64,000 bases of DNA from Hymenobacter terricola (GCF_017921975.2 NZ_JAGEMO020000004.1:1-64000), one strand, 5' to 3'. Shown: positions 43,162-53,512, counted from the stretch's first letter. The notes: generated from the letters alone by a model not told the origin. Numbers and translations are program-made.

Positions 43162-44616
43162 ATGTCCCTCGCCCTTGCCCACGTAGCCGCCGCGCCGGCC
43201 CAATCCACGCAGGTATTCATCCTGCCCCACGGCACCACGGCCCTGCCCACGGCCGCTGCCGGAGACTTGCCCGCCGCTGCCACCAGCTACGTGGAAAAAG
43301 CATTGGCCGACGACCAGAAGCTTATCCACCTCAACCATTTCAGCCACCACCACTACTATGTAGTGCTGGCCGATAAGCCCACTGCCGCGCAAGTAGCCGA
43401 AGCCCTGCGCCGCAGCGGCCACACCCTGCTGGGCCTGCTGAAAACCGAAAAAGTAAGTGAGGTTTTCCTCCAAAACCTCACCAGCACGTCCAATGCGGCC
43501 CTGCTGCTGGCCGAAGGCCTGGCCCTGAGCGCTTACCGTTTTGACTACAAAACCGACGAGAAATCGCGCAAAGCCCCGACGCTGACTCACGTTTATCTGG
43601 TCGATAAAGCCGCCACCGTGGCCCAAATCCATGAGCTCAACGGCCTGCTGCAAGGTGTATTTCTGGCCCGCGACCTCGTGAACGCGCCGCTCAACAAGCT
43701 CAACGCCATGCAGCTCGCCGAGCGCATCGCCGAAGCCGGCGACGAAGCCGGCTACACCACCGACATCTTCGACCTGGCAAAAATCGAAGCCCTGCGCATG
43801 GGCGGCCTGCTCGCCGTCAACCTTGGCTCGCCCGAGCCACCCACCTTCAGCATCCTCGAATACAAGCCCGCCAACGCCCGGAACGCCAAGCCCTACGTGC
43901 TGGTGGGCAAAGGCGTGGTGTTCGATACCGGCGGCCTCAGCCTCAAGCCCACGCCCAACAGCATGGACATGATGAAGTGCGACATGGCCGGCGGCGCGGC
44001 CGTGGCCGGCACCATCTTCGCCCTGGCCAAAAACCACGTTCCGCTGCACGTTATCGGCCTCGTGCCCGCCACCGACAACCGCCCCGGCGGCCTCGCCTTC
44101 GCCCCCGGCGACGTGCTCACCATGCACAGCGGCCTCACCGTCGAAGTGAAAAACACCGATGCCGAAGGCCGCCTGCTCCTCGCCGACGCCCTCAGCTTCG
44201 CCAGGAAATACGAGCCCGAGCTGGTCATCGACCTCGCCACCCTCACCGGCGCGGCCGTGCGCGCCCTCGGCACCGAAGCCTCCGCTTCCATGGGCACCGC
44301 CGGTGCGGCCACCATGCAGCAGCTCTCCGAAGCCGGCTATGCTGTGCACGAGCGCCTGCTGGAATTCCCCCTCTGGGACGAGTACGCCGACCACATTAAG
44401 TCCGACATCGCCGACCTCAGCAACCTGGGCAAAGGCGAAGCCGGCCACATCTCGGCCGGCAAATTCCTGGAGCGTTTCGCCGTCGGCTACCCTTGGGTTC
44501 ACCTCGACATCGCCGGCCCCGCGTACCTGACAGCTGCCGAAAGCTACCGGGGCAAAGGCGGCACCGGCATGGGTGTGCGCTTGCTCTATGAGTTTTTAAC
44601 GAAACAGCTTGCTTAA
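43162..44616 (+). CDS. pepA: Leucyl aminopeptidase, M17 family
   Basis: Cytoplasmic metallo-aminopeptidase, 484 residues. Metal and catalytic motifs are intact: VGKGVVFDTGGLSLKP, DMMKCDMAGGAAVAG, PATDNRPGG and NTDAEGRLLLADAL. Residues up to ~160 form the N-terminal macro-like domain. It lies between the sulfate locus and pdxA, separated from pdxA by a tight hairpin. Confidence 0.93.
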   Translation: MSLALAHVAAAPAQSTQVFILPHGTTALPTAAAGDLPAAATSYVEKALADDQKLIHLNHFSHHHYYVVLADKPTAAQVAEALRRSGHTLLGLLKTEKVSEVFLQNLTSTSNAALLLAEGLALSAYRFDYKTDEKSRKAPTLTHVYLVDKAATVAQIHELNGLLQGVFLARDLVNAPLNKLNAMQLAERIAEAGDEAGYTTDIFDLAKIEALRMGGLLAVNLGSPEPPTFSILEYKPANARNAKPYVLVGKGVVFDTGGLSLKPTPNSMDMMKCDMAGGAAVAGTIFALAKNHVPLHVIGLVPATDNRPGGLAFAPGDVLTMHSGLTVEVKNTDAEGRLLLADALSFARKYEPELVIDLATLTGAAVRALGTEASASMGTAGAATMQQLSEAGYAVHERLLEFPLWDEYADHIKSDIADLSNLGKGEAGHISAGKFLERFAVGYPWVHLDIAGPAYLTAAESYRGKGGTGMGVRLLYEFLTKQLA

Positions 44617-44621
44617 ATAGC

Positions 44622-44652
44622 ACGTCGTGCTGCGCGCCGCGCAGCACGACGT
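44622..44652. repeat. Tight hairpin after pepA
   Basis: ACGTCGTGCTGCGCG (44622-44636) and its exact inverse (44638-44652) are separated by one base. It resembles the ACGTCATGC palindromes but is compact and has no strong U-run. It may slow transcription from pepA to pdxA. Confidence 0.6.
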
Positions 44653-44668
44653 TTCAGTATAATATAAA

Positions 44669-45697
44669 ATGCCCCACAACCTCCCCCGCCTCGGCTTTTC
44701 CGTGGGCGACCTTGCCGGAATCGGCCCCGAAGTCATCTACAAAACCCTGCTCGATGAGCGGCTGCTGAAAATCTGCACGCCCGTTATTTACGGCACTGCC
44801 ACAGCTCTTTTCGCGGATTTCCCCGACGCCTCCGACGCGGAGCACCTCACCTTCCGTCAGTTGCGCGACGCCGCCGATATTGCTCCCGGTCGCCTCAACG
44901 CCGTGACCTGCTGGGATGAAGACTTCGTGCTCGCGCCCGGCCAGCCGTCGCCCGCCACTGGCCAGGCGGCCCGCGAGAGCCTTCTGGCTGCCAGCCGCGA
45001 CCTCAAAGCCGGCAAGCTCGACGCCCTCGTCACGGCCCCCATCAGCAAGGACAACACCCAGGCCGACGACTTCCGCTACCCCGGCCACACCGAGTTTCTG
45101 ACCAGCTTTTTCGAAGCCCCCGAGAGCCTCATGTTCTTGGTTGATGAGGACTTGCGCATTGCCACCGTCACGGGCCACGTCCCGCTCAAAGACGTGCCTG
45201 CCCGCCTCACGCCCGAACTGCTGCGCACGAAAATCACCTTGTTGCTTAAGTCGCTGAAGCAAGACTTTGGCATTCTCAAGCCGCGTATTGCCATCCTGGG
45301 CCTCAACCCCCACGCCGGCGAAAACGGCCTGCTGGGCAGCGAAGAAGGCGACGTAATAACGCCCGTTATCCAACAGTTTGCCCAGGACGGCCACCTCGTT
45401 TTCGGCCCCTTCCCGGCCGATGGCTACTTCGGTACCCAACAGTTCCGGCAGTTCGACGCCACGCTGGCGCTCTACCACGACCAGGGCCTGATTCCGTTCA
45501 AACTCATGGCCTTCGAGCGCGGCGTAAACTTCACCGCCGGCCTGCCGGTGGTGCGTACCTCGCCCGACCACGGCACTGCTTACGGCATCGCCGGGCAGTT
45601 TAAGGCCGATGAGTCATCGTTTCGCGCCGCCGTGTATCTGGCCTGTGAAATATGGAAGCAGCGCTGGACGGAAGCCCAGCCGCGCTCGGTCCGGTAG
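44669..45697 (+). CDS. pdxA: 4-hydroxythreonine-4-phosphate dehydrogenase
   Basis: Pyridoxal phosphate biosynthesis enzyme, 342 residues. GFSVGDLAGIGPEVIYKTLLDE at the start, PISKDNTQ, GHTEFL (metal His), TGHVPLKDVPARL, LGLNPHAGENGLLG and PVVRTSPDHGTAYGIAG. The metal-binding His residues are all visible. It ends about 100 bases before the yceD promoter. Confidence 0.93.
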   Translation: MPHNLPRLGFSVGDLAGIGPEVIYKTLLDERLLKICTPVIYGTATALFADFPDASDAEHLTFRQLRDAADIAPGRLNAVTCWDEDFVLAPGQPSPATGQAARESLLAASRDLKAGKLDALVTAPISKDNTQADDFRYPGHTEFLTSFFEAPESLMFLVDEDLRIATVTGHVPLKDVPARLTPELLRTKITLLLKSLKQDFGILKPRIAILGLNPHAGENGLLGSEEGDVITPVIQQFAQDGHLVFGPFPADGYFGTQQFRQFDATLALYHDQGLIPFKLMAFERGVNFTAGLPVVRTSPDHGTAYGIAGQFKADESSFRAAVYLACEIWKQRWTEAQPRSVR

Positions 45698-45745
45698 CCC
45701 GGAAGTAGCCCGCTGAGCACACTATCGCAGAGAAAGTTGGAGGTG

Positions 45746-45780
45746 TTTTTTGGCAAAAAGCCGAAATTTCACTACTTTTG
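45746..45780 (+). promoter_or_regulatory. Promoter for yceD-rpmF
   Basis: -33 TTTTTTG (45746-45752) and -7 TACTTTTG (45773-45780) are 20 bases apart, an excellent match to the Bacteroidota consensus. Transcription would start near 45786, so the true start codon is GTG 45802, not the TTG at 45778. Confidence 0.7.
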
Positions 45781-45801
45781 CCCCCTGCTATCAAGCCGCT
45801 C

Positions 45802-46335
45802 GTGAAAAAAGAAAGCCAATACGACCTCAATCTTGCCAGACTGACGCTGAAAACGCATCATTTTGAGTACGAGTTGGGTCCCGACTTTTTTGCCTTATTC
45901 GACCAACCTTTGGTGGAAGAAGGCCAGCTGCACGCCGATGTGGAGGTGGTGAAAACCGAGCGGTTGATGACTCTCAACTTTCACATCACCGGCACCGTGC
46001 GCCTGACCTGTGACCGCAGCCTCGACGAGTTCGACCAGCCGCTGGACATTCAGGAGCAGCTGCTGGTACGCTTCGGCGATGAAGCCAAAGAGCTGGACGA
46101 CAACGTGCTGCAAATCACGCCCGAAACCCAGACCCTACCGCTGGCCCAGCACCTCTACGATTATATCGGCCTCGCCCTGCCCATGAAGAAGCTGCATCCG
46201 CGCTTCCAGGACGAAGCCGACGACAACCCCGACGCTCCCACCAAGCTCATCTTCAGCACCCGTCCTGCCGATGATGCGCCCGATGACGACGAGCCGGCCG
46301 ACCCGCGTTGGGCCGCCCTGCGCAACCTGAATTAA
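45802..46335 (+). CDS. yceD: YceD/DUF177 family protein
   Basis: About 177 residues, from GTG 45802. The family usually lies upstream of rpmF and is linked to 23S rRNA processing/ribosome assembly. The core reads MTLNFHITGTVRLTCDRSLDEFDQPLD, with the single cysteine of the CxxC-less type, followed by an acidic tail (PADDAPDDDEPADPRW). It is followed by rpmF 70 bases later, the standard arrangement, which supports the call. Confidence 0.85.
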   Translation: MKKESQYDLNLARLTLKTHHFEYELGPDFFALFDQPLVEEGQLHADVEVVKTERLMTLNFHITGTVRLTCDRSLDEFDQPLDIQEQLLVRFGDEAKELDDNVLQITPETQTLPLAQHLYDYIGLALPMKKLHPRFQDEADDNPDAPTKLIFSTRPADDAPDDDEPADPRWAALRNLN

Positions 46336-46405
46336 TCCGTCAGCGCCCCGAGTCGCTTCCCCAACTCCTAACCCGTAATTCAAAAACTCATAATTCTCCG
46401 CAACC

Positions 46406-46636
46406 ATGGCTCATCCTAAGCGCCGCACCTCTTCCGCCGTTCGCGACAAGCGTCGTACCCACTACAAGCTGACTCCTAAGGCCGTGACCTTGTGCCCCAA
46501 CACGGGCGAGCTGCACCTGCGCCACAAGGCGTACGTGGTTGACGGCGACCTGTACCACAACGGCCAGCTGGCCATCAAAAACTACTCGAAGGTGAGCGCT
46601 GCGCCCGCCGCCGACGCCTCGGGCGACGACGAATAG
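46406..46636 (+). CDS. rpmF: 50S ribosomal protein L32
   Basis: A 76-residue ribosomal protein: MAHPKRRTSSAVRDKRRTHYK start and a LCPNTGELHLRHKAY middle. Only one Cys remains of the zinc ribbon, as in zinc-independent forms. The C-terminal tail (SAAPAADASGDDE) is acidic and longer than usual. Confidence 0.95.
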   Translation: MAHPKRRTSSAVRDKRRTHYKLTPKAVTLCPNTGELHLRHKAYVVDGDLYHNGQLAIKNYSKVSAAPAADASGDDE

Positions 46637-46670
46637 CGCATCAGGTTGTTACTTCGCGGTACCAAACGGT

Positions 46671-46712
46671 CCGGCTTCGCTCCTTTTTTAAGCCAGCGGA
46701 GCCGGATTTTTG
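46671..46712 (+). terminator. Terminator after rpmF
   Basis: CCGGCTTCGCT (46671-46681) pairs with AGCGGAGCCGG (46695-46705) with one wobble, followed by ATTTTTGG. It suggests plsX has a separate transcript or depends on readthrough. Confidence 0.55.
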
Positions 46713-46752
46713 GTAACTTCTCTCTCCGCTGACTTCCCCAAACACCTCGTTC

Positions 46753-47694
46753 ATGAAAATAGCCCTCGACGCGATGGGCGGCGATTTCGCCCCCCAAGCC
46801 GCCGTGGCGGGTGCCCTGCTGGCCGCCGAACAACTCGCCGGCCGGGCCACCATCGTCCTTATTGGTCAGGAAGATGCCGTACGGCCCCTACTCCAGGCCG
46901 CCGGCCCCGCTGGAGCGGCGCTGGAGTTTGTCCACGCGTCGCAGATTATCGACATGGGCGAACACCCGGCCAAAGCGTTCCAGCAGAAGCAGGACTCCAG
47001 CATCGCTGTGGGCTATAAAATGTTGCTGGCGGGTGCAGTCGATGCTTTTTGCTCGGCTGGCAATACCGGGGCCATGCTCGTGGGCGCCATGCTCACGGTG
47101 AAGGCCGTGCCCGGCGTTATCCGGCCCGCCATCGCCAACTTTGTTCCCAAGCTGGCCGGCCACTTCGGCATCCTGCTCGACGTGGGCGCCAACGCCGAGT
47201 GCAAGCCCGAGATGCTGGAGCAATTTGGCGAATTGGGCTTTTTGTATGCGCAGTATGTGCTGGGCATTGCGGAACCGAAAGTGGGCCTCGTGAACCTGGG
47301 TGAAGAAGAAGGCAAGGGCACGCCCATCACCCAAGCCGCGCACCAGTTGCTGAAAGCCAACCCGCACCTGCATTTCGTGGGCAATATCGAAGGCCGCGAT
47401 ATGTTTAACGACAGGGCCGACGTGATTGTGTGCGACGGCTTCACAGGCAACATCCTGCTCAAAATGGCCGAGTCCATCTACGAGATGATGGAGGAAAAGC
47501 ACCTTCACGACCCGTTCTTCGACAAGTTTAATTACGAGGCCGTGGGCGGCTCGCCCATCCTCGGCATTAATGACAATGCCATCATCGGACACGGCCGCAG
47601 CACGCCGCTGGCCATTGGCAATATGCTGGTACAGGGCTTCAACATGGCCGACTCTGGCATTGTCGACCAAATAAAAGCTACTTTTAAGACCTGA
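46753..47694 (+). CDS. plsX: Phosphate acyltransferase PlsX
   Basis: Makes acyl-phosphate from acyl-ACP for phospholipid synthesis. A 313-residue protein with MKIALDAMGGDFAPQAAVAGA, MGEHPAKAFQQKQDSSIAVG, SAGNTGAMLVGA, RPAIANFVPK, LDVGANAECKP and DGFTGNILLKM. Next to fabH, the usual arrangement. Confidence 0.95.
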   Translation: MKIALDAMGGDFAPQAAVAGALLAAEQLAGRATIVLIGQEDAVRPLLQAAGPAGAALEFVHASQIIDMGEHPAKAFQQKQDSSIAVGYKMLLAGAVDAFCSAGNTGAMLVGAMLTVKAVPGVIRPAIANFVPKLAGHFGILLDVGANAECKPEMLEQFGELGFLYAQYVLGIAEPKVGLVNLGEEEGKGTPITQAAHQLLKANPHLHFVGNIEGRDMFNDRADVIVCDGFTGNILLKMAESIYEMMEEKHLHDPFFDKFNYEAVGGSPILGINDNAIIGHGRSTPLAIGNMLVQGFNMADSGIVDQIKATFKT

Positions 47695-47720
47695 ACACGG
47701 CCCCCAGCCGTGGAAAAACC

Positions 47721-47744
47721 TCCGGCTCCGGCCGGATTTTTTTT
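47721..47744 (+). terminator. Terminator after plsX
   Basis: TCCGGC (47721-47726), loop TCCG, GCCGGA (47731-47736), then eight Ts. fabH then needs its own promoter. Confidence 0.6.
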
Positions 47745-47831
47745 AGATACTTTTCGGCTCATTGCCGGTGCGTTAAGGACTTGGCAGGAACACTTGCCCG
47801 GCCCCGATTCCCATATCTCGCTTGCCCCGCC

Positions 47832-47839
47832 TACTTTTG
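47832..47839 (+). promoter_or_regulatory. -7 element for fabH
   Basis: TACTTTTG matches TAnnTTTG only 5 bases before the fabH ATG, implying a near-leaderless transcript. No clear -33 is seen. Confidence 0.35.
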
Positions 47840-47844
47840 CCCGT

Positions 47845-48855
47845 ATGAAGATTACTGCTGCCATTACCGGCGTGGGCGCCTATGTGCCCGATTATGTGCT
47901 GACCAATGCCGAGCTTGAAAAGCTGGTCGATACCAACGACGAATGGATTATGTCCCGCACCGGTATCCGGGAGCGCCGCATCCTGAAGGGCGTCGACCAA
48001 GGCTCGTCCGTAATGGGCACAAAAGCAGTGCAACAGCTGCTTGACAAAACCGGCACCAATCCCGATGACGTGGAGTTGCTGATTTGCGCTACCGTGACGC
48101 CCGACGTGCTGTTTCCGGCCACGGCCAACATCATTTCCAACGGCGTGGGCATCACCAAAGCCTTCAGCTACGACCTGAATGCGGCCTGCTCCGGCTTTCT
48201 CTACGCGCTGGCGACGGGAGCGCAGTTCATTCAGGCGGGCACGTATAAAAAGGTGATTGTGGTGGGGGCCGACAAGATGTCGGCCATCGTAGACTACACC
48301 GACCGCGCCAACTGCATTCTCTTTGGCGACGGCGCTGCTGCGGTGCTCCTCGAACCCAGCACCGAGGGTTTAGGCATTCTCGACCAAGTGCTGCGCTCCG
48401 ACGGCAGCGGCGAGGCCTACCTGCACCAGAAAGCGGGCGGTAGCCGCCGCCCGCCATCCCACGAAACCATTGACCGCCGCGAGCATTTCATTTACCAGGA
48501 AGGTGCTACGGTGTTTAAGTTTGCGGTGAAGAGCATGGCCGACGTGGCCGCCCAGGTGATGGAGCGCAACCACCTCAGCAACGACGACGTGGCGTGGCTG
48601 GTGCCCCACCAAGCCAACAAGCGCATCATCGACGCCACCGCCAACCGCATGGGCGTGGGCCCCGAGAAGGTCATGCTCAACATTCAACACTACGGCAACA
48701 CCACCAACGCCACCATTCCGCTGTGCCTGACCGATTACGAAAGCCAGCTGCGCAAGGGCGACAACCTGGTGCTGGCAGCTTTCGGCGGCGGCTTCACCTG
48801 GGGTTCAATTTATCTCAAATGGGCCTACGACGGCGATAAAGTGGCGGCGAAATAG
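47845..48855 (+). CDS. fabH: 3-oxoacyl-ACP synthase III
   Basis: Starts fatty acid synthesis by condensing acetyl-CoA with malonyl-ACP. A 336-residue protein from ATG 47845 ([21 protein letters not shown]). Catalytic Cys is in [13 protein letters not shown], His in [13 protein letters not shown] and Asn in [26 protein letters not shown] is the family signature. Confidence 0.95.
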   Translation: MKITAAITGVGAYVPDYVLTNAELEKLVDTNDEWIMSRTGIRERRILKGVDQGSSVMGTKAVQQLLDKTGTNPDDVELLICATVTPDVLFPATANIISNGVGITKAFSYDLNAACSGFLYALATGAQFIQAGTYKKVIVVGADKMSAIVDYTDRANCILFGDGAAAVLLEPSTEGLGILDQVLRSDGSGEAYLHQKAGGSRRPPSHETIDRREHFIYQEGATVFKFAVKSMADVAAQVMERNHLSNDDVAWLVPHQANKRIIDATANRMGVGPEKVMLNIQHYGNTTNATIPLCLTDYESQLRKGDNLVLAAFGGGFTWGSIYLKWAYDGDKVAAK

Positions 48856-49022
48856 CCGCTGTATACTGGCGGTTCGCTGGTAGTCCCGGTCCTTATCCCC
48901 CAGGGCCTCGTACTTCAAATGCCAGAGCTGATATCCACACGTTTATCTCAGCCTACAGTTCAAAAAACACCCACAACAACAAGCCAACGGCTAGCCGCTA
49001 GTAGCTTACAGCAACAACAACC

Positions 49023-49586
49023 ATGGCAAGTACCGCCGACTTCCGCAACGGCCTCGTTCTGAACTACAACAACGAGCTGCACGTCATCACCGAGTTTCAA
49101 CACGTGAAGCCCGGCAAAGGCCCCGCTTTTGTGCGCACCAAAATGCGCAACATCAAAACCGGCCGCACCATCGACAATACCTTCAACGCCGGGGTGAAAG
49201 TGGAGACGGCCCGCGTGGAGCAGCGTCCGCACCAGTTCCTCTACAAAGACGATTACGGCTACAACTTCATGGACAATGCGACCTTCGAGCAGGTGGTGCT
49301 GCCCGAGGCCATGCTGCCCTTTGCCGACCTGATGAAGGAAGGCCAGGAAGTAACCATCCTCATGCACGCCGAAACCGAGCAGCCGCTGACGGCGGAGCTG
49401 CCCACCACTGTTGACCTGGTGGTGACGTACACCGAGCCCGGCCTGAAAGGCGACACCGCTACCAACACCCTGAAGCCCGCCACGGTGGAAACCGGTGCCC
49501 GCATCCAGGTGCCGCTGTTTATTGATGTGGATACCAAAATCCGTATCAAAACCAGCGACTACAGCTACGTCGAGCGCGTGAAATAG
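49023..49586 (+). CDS. efp: Elongation factor P
   Basis: Relieves ribosome stalling at polyproline. A 187-residue three-barrel protein with FQHVKPGKGPAFVRTKMRN, where the tip lysine (KPGKGPA) is the modification site, followed by TARVEQRPHQFLYKDDYGYNFMDN and the C-terminal signature YTEPGLKGDTATNTLKPATVETGA. Groups with efp-accB-accC, common in bacteria. Confidence 0.95.
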   Translation: MASTADFRNGLVLNYNNELHVITEFQHVKPGKGPAFVRTKMRNIKTGRTIDNTFNAGVKVETARVEQRPHQFLYKDDYGYNFMDNATFEQVVLPEAMLPFADLMKEGQEVTILMHAETEQPLTAELPTTVDLVVTYTEPGLKGDTATNTLKPATVETGARIQVPLFIDVDTKIRIKTSDYSYVERVK

Positions 49587-49631
49587 CCGTTAGTGAACAG
49601 CTAATAGCGCTCAACTAACCGCTCATTGAAT

Positions 49632-50123
49632 ATGTCAAATTCGCCCAAAAAGGACGCTGCCATGAAAGCCAAAGAAATACAGGAATTGCTCGATTTTATT
49701 GCCAAATCGGGTTTGAACAAAGTCAACATTGAAACCGAGGAATTCAAAATTTCGGTGCAGCGTGACCCTAATACCAAACAAGTAGTGAGTGTGGCCGCCC
49801 CCATGGCCCATGCGCCGGCCCCGGCGGCCGCACCAACTCCGGTGGCCGCCCCCACCCCGGCCACTCCGGCCGAGGCACCAGCAGCCAGCTACAAGTCCCT
49901 GAAAGCGCCCATGATTGGCACTTTCTACCGCAGCAGCGGCCCCGATACGCCGGCCTTCGTGCAAGTGGGCGACATGGTGGAGAAAGGCCAGGTTATCTGC
50001 ATCATCGAAGCCATGAAGCTGTTCAACGAGATTGAGGCGGAGGAAAGCGGCCGCCTTGTGAAGGCGCTGGTGGAGAATGCCACACCCGTGGAATACGACC
50101 AGCCGCTGTTTTTGATTGAATAG
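49632..50123 (+). CDS. accB: Biotin carboxyl carrier protein of acetyl-CoA carboxylase
   Basis: Carries biotin for acetyl-CoA carboxylase, 163 residues from ATG 49632 (a TTG 6 bases upstream is in frame; ATG 49662 is also possible). N-terminal helix KAKEIQELLDFIAKSGLNKV, Pro/Ala linker, and biotinyl domain with IIEAMKLFNEIEAE (Lys129 biotinylated). Followed by accC. Confidence 0.93.
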   Translation: MSNSPKKDAAMKAKEIQELLDFIAKSGLNKVNIETEEFKISVQRDPNTKQVVSVAAPMAHAPAPAAAPTPVAAPTPATPAEAPAASYKSLKAPMIGTFYRSSGPDTPAFVQVGDMVEKGQVICIIEAMKLFNEIEAEESGRLVKALVENATPVEYDQPLFLIE

Positions 50124-50130
50124 CGCCGTT

Positions 50131-50219
50131 TGAATTATGAGTTATGAGTTATGAATTATGAGTTCTCATCCAACTCGTAACTCATAACTCATAACTCATA
50201 ATTTTTTACCTCATAACTC
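50131..50219. repeat. Direct and inverted ATGAGTT repeats between accB and accC
   Basis: Several copies of ATGAGTTATGAGTTATGAAT read one way, then ACTCATAACTCATAACTCAT the other way, giving an AT-rich hairpin of about 85 bases. It is another example of the short-unit repeats found in this window, placed within an operon. Confidence 0.7.
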
Positions 50220-50227
50220 AACGAACC

Positions 50228-51574
<1,347 letters not shown>

Positions 51575-51593
51575 GCAGTTGAAGTAGCCGTGG

Positions 51594-51621
51594 AAAAGGC
51601 CGGTTAAATAACCGGCCTTTT
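51594..51621 (+). terminator. Terminator after accC
   Basis: AAAAGGCCGGTTA/AACCGGCCTTTT hairpin (51594-51621), loop AAT, ending in T-run. It closes the accB-accC transcript. Confidence 0.8.
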
Positions 51622-51667
51622 CTATTTGCCTGAACGGCTTGCCGTTTCTTTCCGTTATCTTGGCACT

Positions 51668-51943
51668 ATGCAACCGCACATTCTGACTATCCCAGACGAT
51701 GAAAACTACCGCCAACTTGTTCGGCTGGTGGAAGCTATTGGCTTACAAATTAGTACTGATGGCTTGGTTTCCAAACAGGAAAATCTAGCTTCAGCCCACG
51801 TTATCCGGCCCGCCCTGACGGAAACCGAACGGCAGCGCCACTTGGCCGTCATTGCCCGTGGTGGCAGCGGCCAGAGCATCGCCGACCCCTTGGCCTGGCA
51901 ATGCGAAGTGCGCCAGGACCGCCCGTTGCCCGGCCGCGACTAA
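51668..51943 (+). CDS. Putative antitoxin of a PIN toxin pair
   Basis: A 91-residue protein, MQPHILTIPDDENYRQLVRL start, that matches no antitoxin family I recognise with confidence. The C-terminal IARGGSGQSIADPLAWQCEVR is typical of a toxin-binding tail. Its stop overlaps the toxin start (TAATG, 1 base), the classic antitoxin-first order. The call depends on context. Confidence 0.6.
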   Translation: MQPHILTIPDDENYRQLVRLVEAIGLQISTDGLVSKQENLASAHVIRPALTETERQRHLAVIARGGSGQSIADPLAWQCEVRQDRPLPGRD

Positions 51944-52314
51944 TGGCGTACCTGCTCGATAGCAACCTGCTTATCTATTCGGCCGACGCGGCGCATGCGT
52001 TTTTACGGCCGCTGGTGCAAGACCCGGCCAATTATGGTTCGGCTGTTTCGCAGGTAGAAACGCTCGGGTTTCACCGGTTGGTTTTGGCCGACAAGTTCTA
52101 TTTAGAGTCAATATTTACCCTCCTCGGCGTTTTGCCCGTTAGCCAACCGATTATTGAGCGGGCAACTGTTTTGCGCCAACAGCAACGCATGACGCTTGGC
52201 GATGCCCTCATCGCGGCAACCGCTTTGGAGTATGGCTTGGCAGTAGCAACCCGCAACATGAGCGACTTTACGCCCGTTGTGGTCTTATCCGTATACAATC
52301 CTTTTGTATCGTGA
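51943..52314 (+). CDS. PIN-domain ribonuclease toxin (VapC-like)
   Basis: A 123-residue PIN nuclease: YLLDSNLLIY with Asp6, Glu39 (QVETLGF), Asp87 in TLGDALIAATA and Asp108 region ATRNMSDF supply the acidic metal site. Full-length for VapC. It would cleave RNA and be neutralised by the preceding protein. GC is a little lower than the housekeeping neighbours. Confidence 0.85.
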   Translation: MAYLLDSNLLIYSADAAHAFLRPLVQDPANYGSAVSQVETLGFHRLVLADKFYLESIFTLLGVLPVSQPIIERATVLRQQQRMTLGDALIAATALEYGLAVATRNMSDFTPVVVLSVYNPFVS

Positions 52315-52355
52315 TGGGCCGGGTAATTCGTCCTAGTGAATCCCTCATGGGCTCA

Positions 52356-52733
52356 ATGAAAACACGCACTAAAAACAACCAGTTGCTGGCCTGCTTTCTT
52401 TTAAGCGCGGCCGCCCTCGCCCTCACAGCCTGCGCCGATGCCTGCAACGGCAACATCGAAACCCTGGTGCTCTTTGCCAAGCCGGGGCCAAAGGGCGTGG
52501 GCCGCGCCACCTACGTCGATGTGCTGAACAAGCCCGGCCTGGGCATCAAAAAGACGCTGCTCTACGAGGGCAAGGAGTTCGGCACGTTCGAGCACGTCGT
52601 CATCATCAACGACCCGGAAGGCCGGTTTGCCAAAAACAGCAAAATCTGCTTCACCACCTACCGCACGAATGCCCCCGAGACGGGCGGCGACCTGACCGAG
52701 GAAGGCATTCCCGAAATCACCGTGGAGAAGTAA
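52356..52733 (+). CDS. Small lipoprotein of unknown function
   Basis: A 125-residue protein from ATG 52356 with a lipobox AALALTACADAC (Cys about 27), then a 95-residue soluble part with two Cys (ADACNG, SKICFTTY). A GTG/ATG start 45 bases upstream is possible. No known family. Confidence 0.6.
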   Translation: MKTRTKNNQLLACFLLSAAALALTACADACNGNIETLVLFAKPGPKGVGRATYVDVLNKPGLGIKKTLLYEGKEFGTFEHVVIINDPEGRFAKNSKICFTTYRTNAPETGGDLTEEGIPEITVEK

Positions 52734-52772
52734 CCGGTCGCCTCCGGCCCCTAGCCGTGCAACCCCACCAGC

Positions 52773-52807
52773 GGGCCGGAACTCTTACGTGGAGTTCCGG
52801 CCCTTTT
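52773..52807 (+). terminator. Terminator after the small lipoprotein gene
   Basis: GGGCCGGAACTC (52773-52784), loop, GAGTTCCGGCCC (52792-52803), then TTTT; ends just before the next gene start. Confidence 0.75.
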
Positions 52808-52816
52808 CTTTGCTTG

Positions 52817-53215
52817 ATGCGTCCATTGCTACTTGCCTGCCTGCTGCAATCCCTTATGTCCTGTCCGCTGAGCCGGGCGATGGCGCAGGCCGCAATGACG
52901 CCCCCGCCGCCTCGGGATACGGCCTACGCAGTGCACAACTTGTTTCGGGAGCGCCGGCACGGGGCCTTGCAGGGAGCTTCGCTGGGCCTGGCCGGGGTGT
53001 CGGGGGCAGTATTCGAGGTGGTGAACCATCAGCCCAAAACGTCGGCGGCCATTATTATCGTCACCGCCTTCTTCACCGTGCTGGATATCCGGCAGCTGGC
53101 CCGCTACAGTGAAAGCCGGGAAGGCCTCATCGTGCGGCAATACGAGCAAGGCTGGCCGGTGCCGGCCGATGTTCGCCGCCGGCTGCGGCGCAAGCATTTT
53201 CGGGCGCTGAAGTAG
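52817..53215 (+). CDS. Small secreted or membrane protein of unknown function
   Basis: About 132 residues from ATG 52817: signal-like MRPLLLACLLQSLMSCPLSRAM, then a basic tail of REGLIVRQYEQGWPVPADVRRRL type; a hydrophobic segment (TSAAIIIVTAFFTVLDI, ~residues 75-91) would cross the membrane. Not recognised. Confidence 0.5.
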   Translation: MRPLLLACLLQSLMSCPLSRAMAQAAMTPPPPRDTAYAVHNLFRERRHGALQGASLGLAGVSGAVFEVVNHQPKTSAAIIIVTAFFTVLDIRQLARYSESREGLIVRQYEQGWPVPADVRRRLRRKHFRALK

Positions 53216-53217
53216 CC

Positions 53218-53258
53218 CCGGCTCTGGCTGGGGCCGCGCGGCCCCTGACCAGAGCCGG
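53218..53258. terminator. Strong GC hairpin after the 52817 gene
   Basis: CCGGCTCTGG and CCAGAGCCGG pair perfectly, enclosing GGGGCCGCGCGGCCCC, itself a palindrome. No U-run follows, so not a classical terminator. Confidence 0.5.
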
Positions 53259-53512
53259 AAGCAGGCGCGGCAGCGCGGGCCTTTCCCCAGTCGCGGCGGG
53301 GTTTTTCCCCGCCTCGGCGGGGGGCGGCCCAGGCGCGGCTGGCTTTTCTCCCGCCCCGGCCGGGCCACCTCCCGCCGAGGCAGGCTTTCCTCCGGCCCCG
53401 CCCGCCGGGCAGCCAGTCCCGGCCCCAAGAAACCCAGGAGCCGCGGCACGCGAAATTCATTCAAAATCAGCTACTATTGTACAGTTACTACCCCCAACTC
53501 TCTGTTTTACTT
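53259..53512. repeat. GC-rich degenerate repeat tract
   Basis: About 250 bases with four diverged copies of a block such as TTTTTCCCCGCCTCGGCGGG / GGCTTTTCTCCCGCCCCGGC. It contains no recognised gene; the apparent open frames follow from the repetition. Confidence 0.45.
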
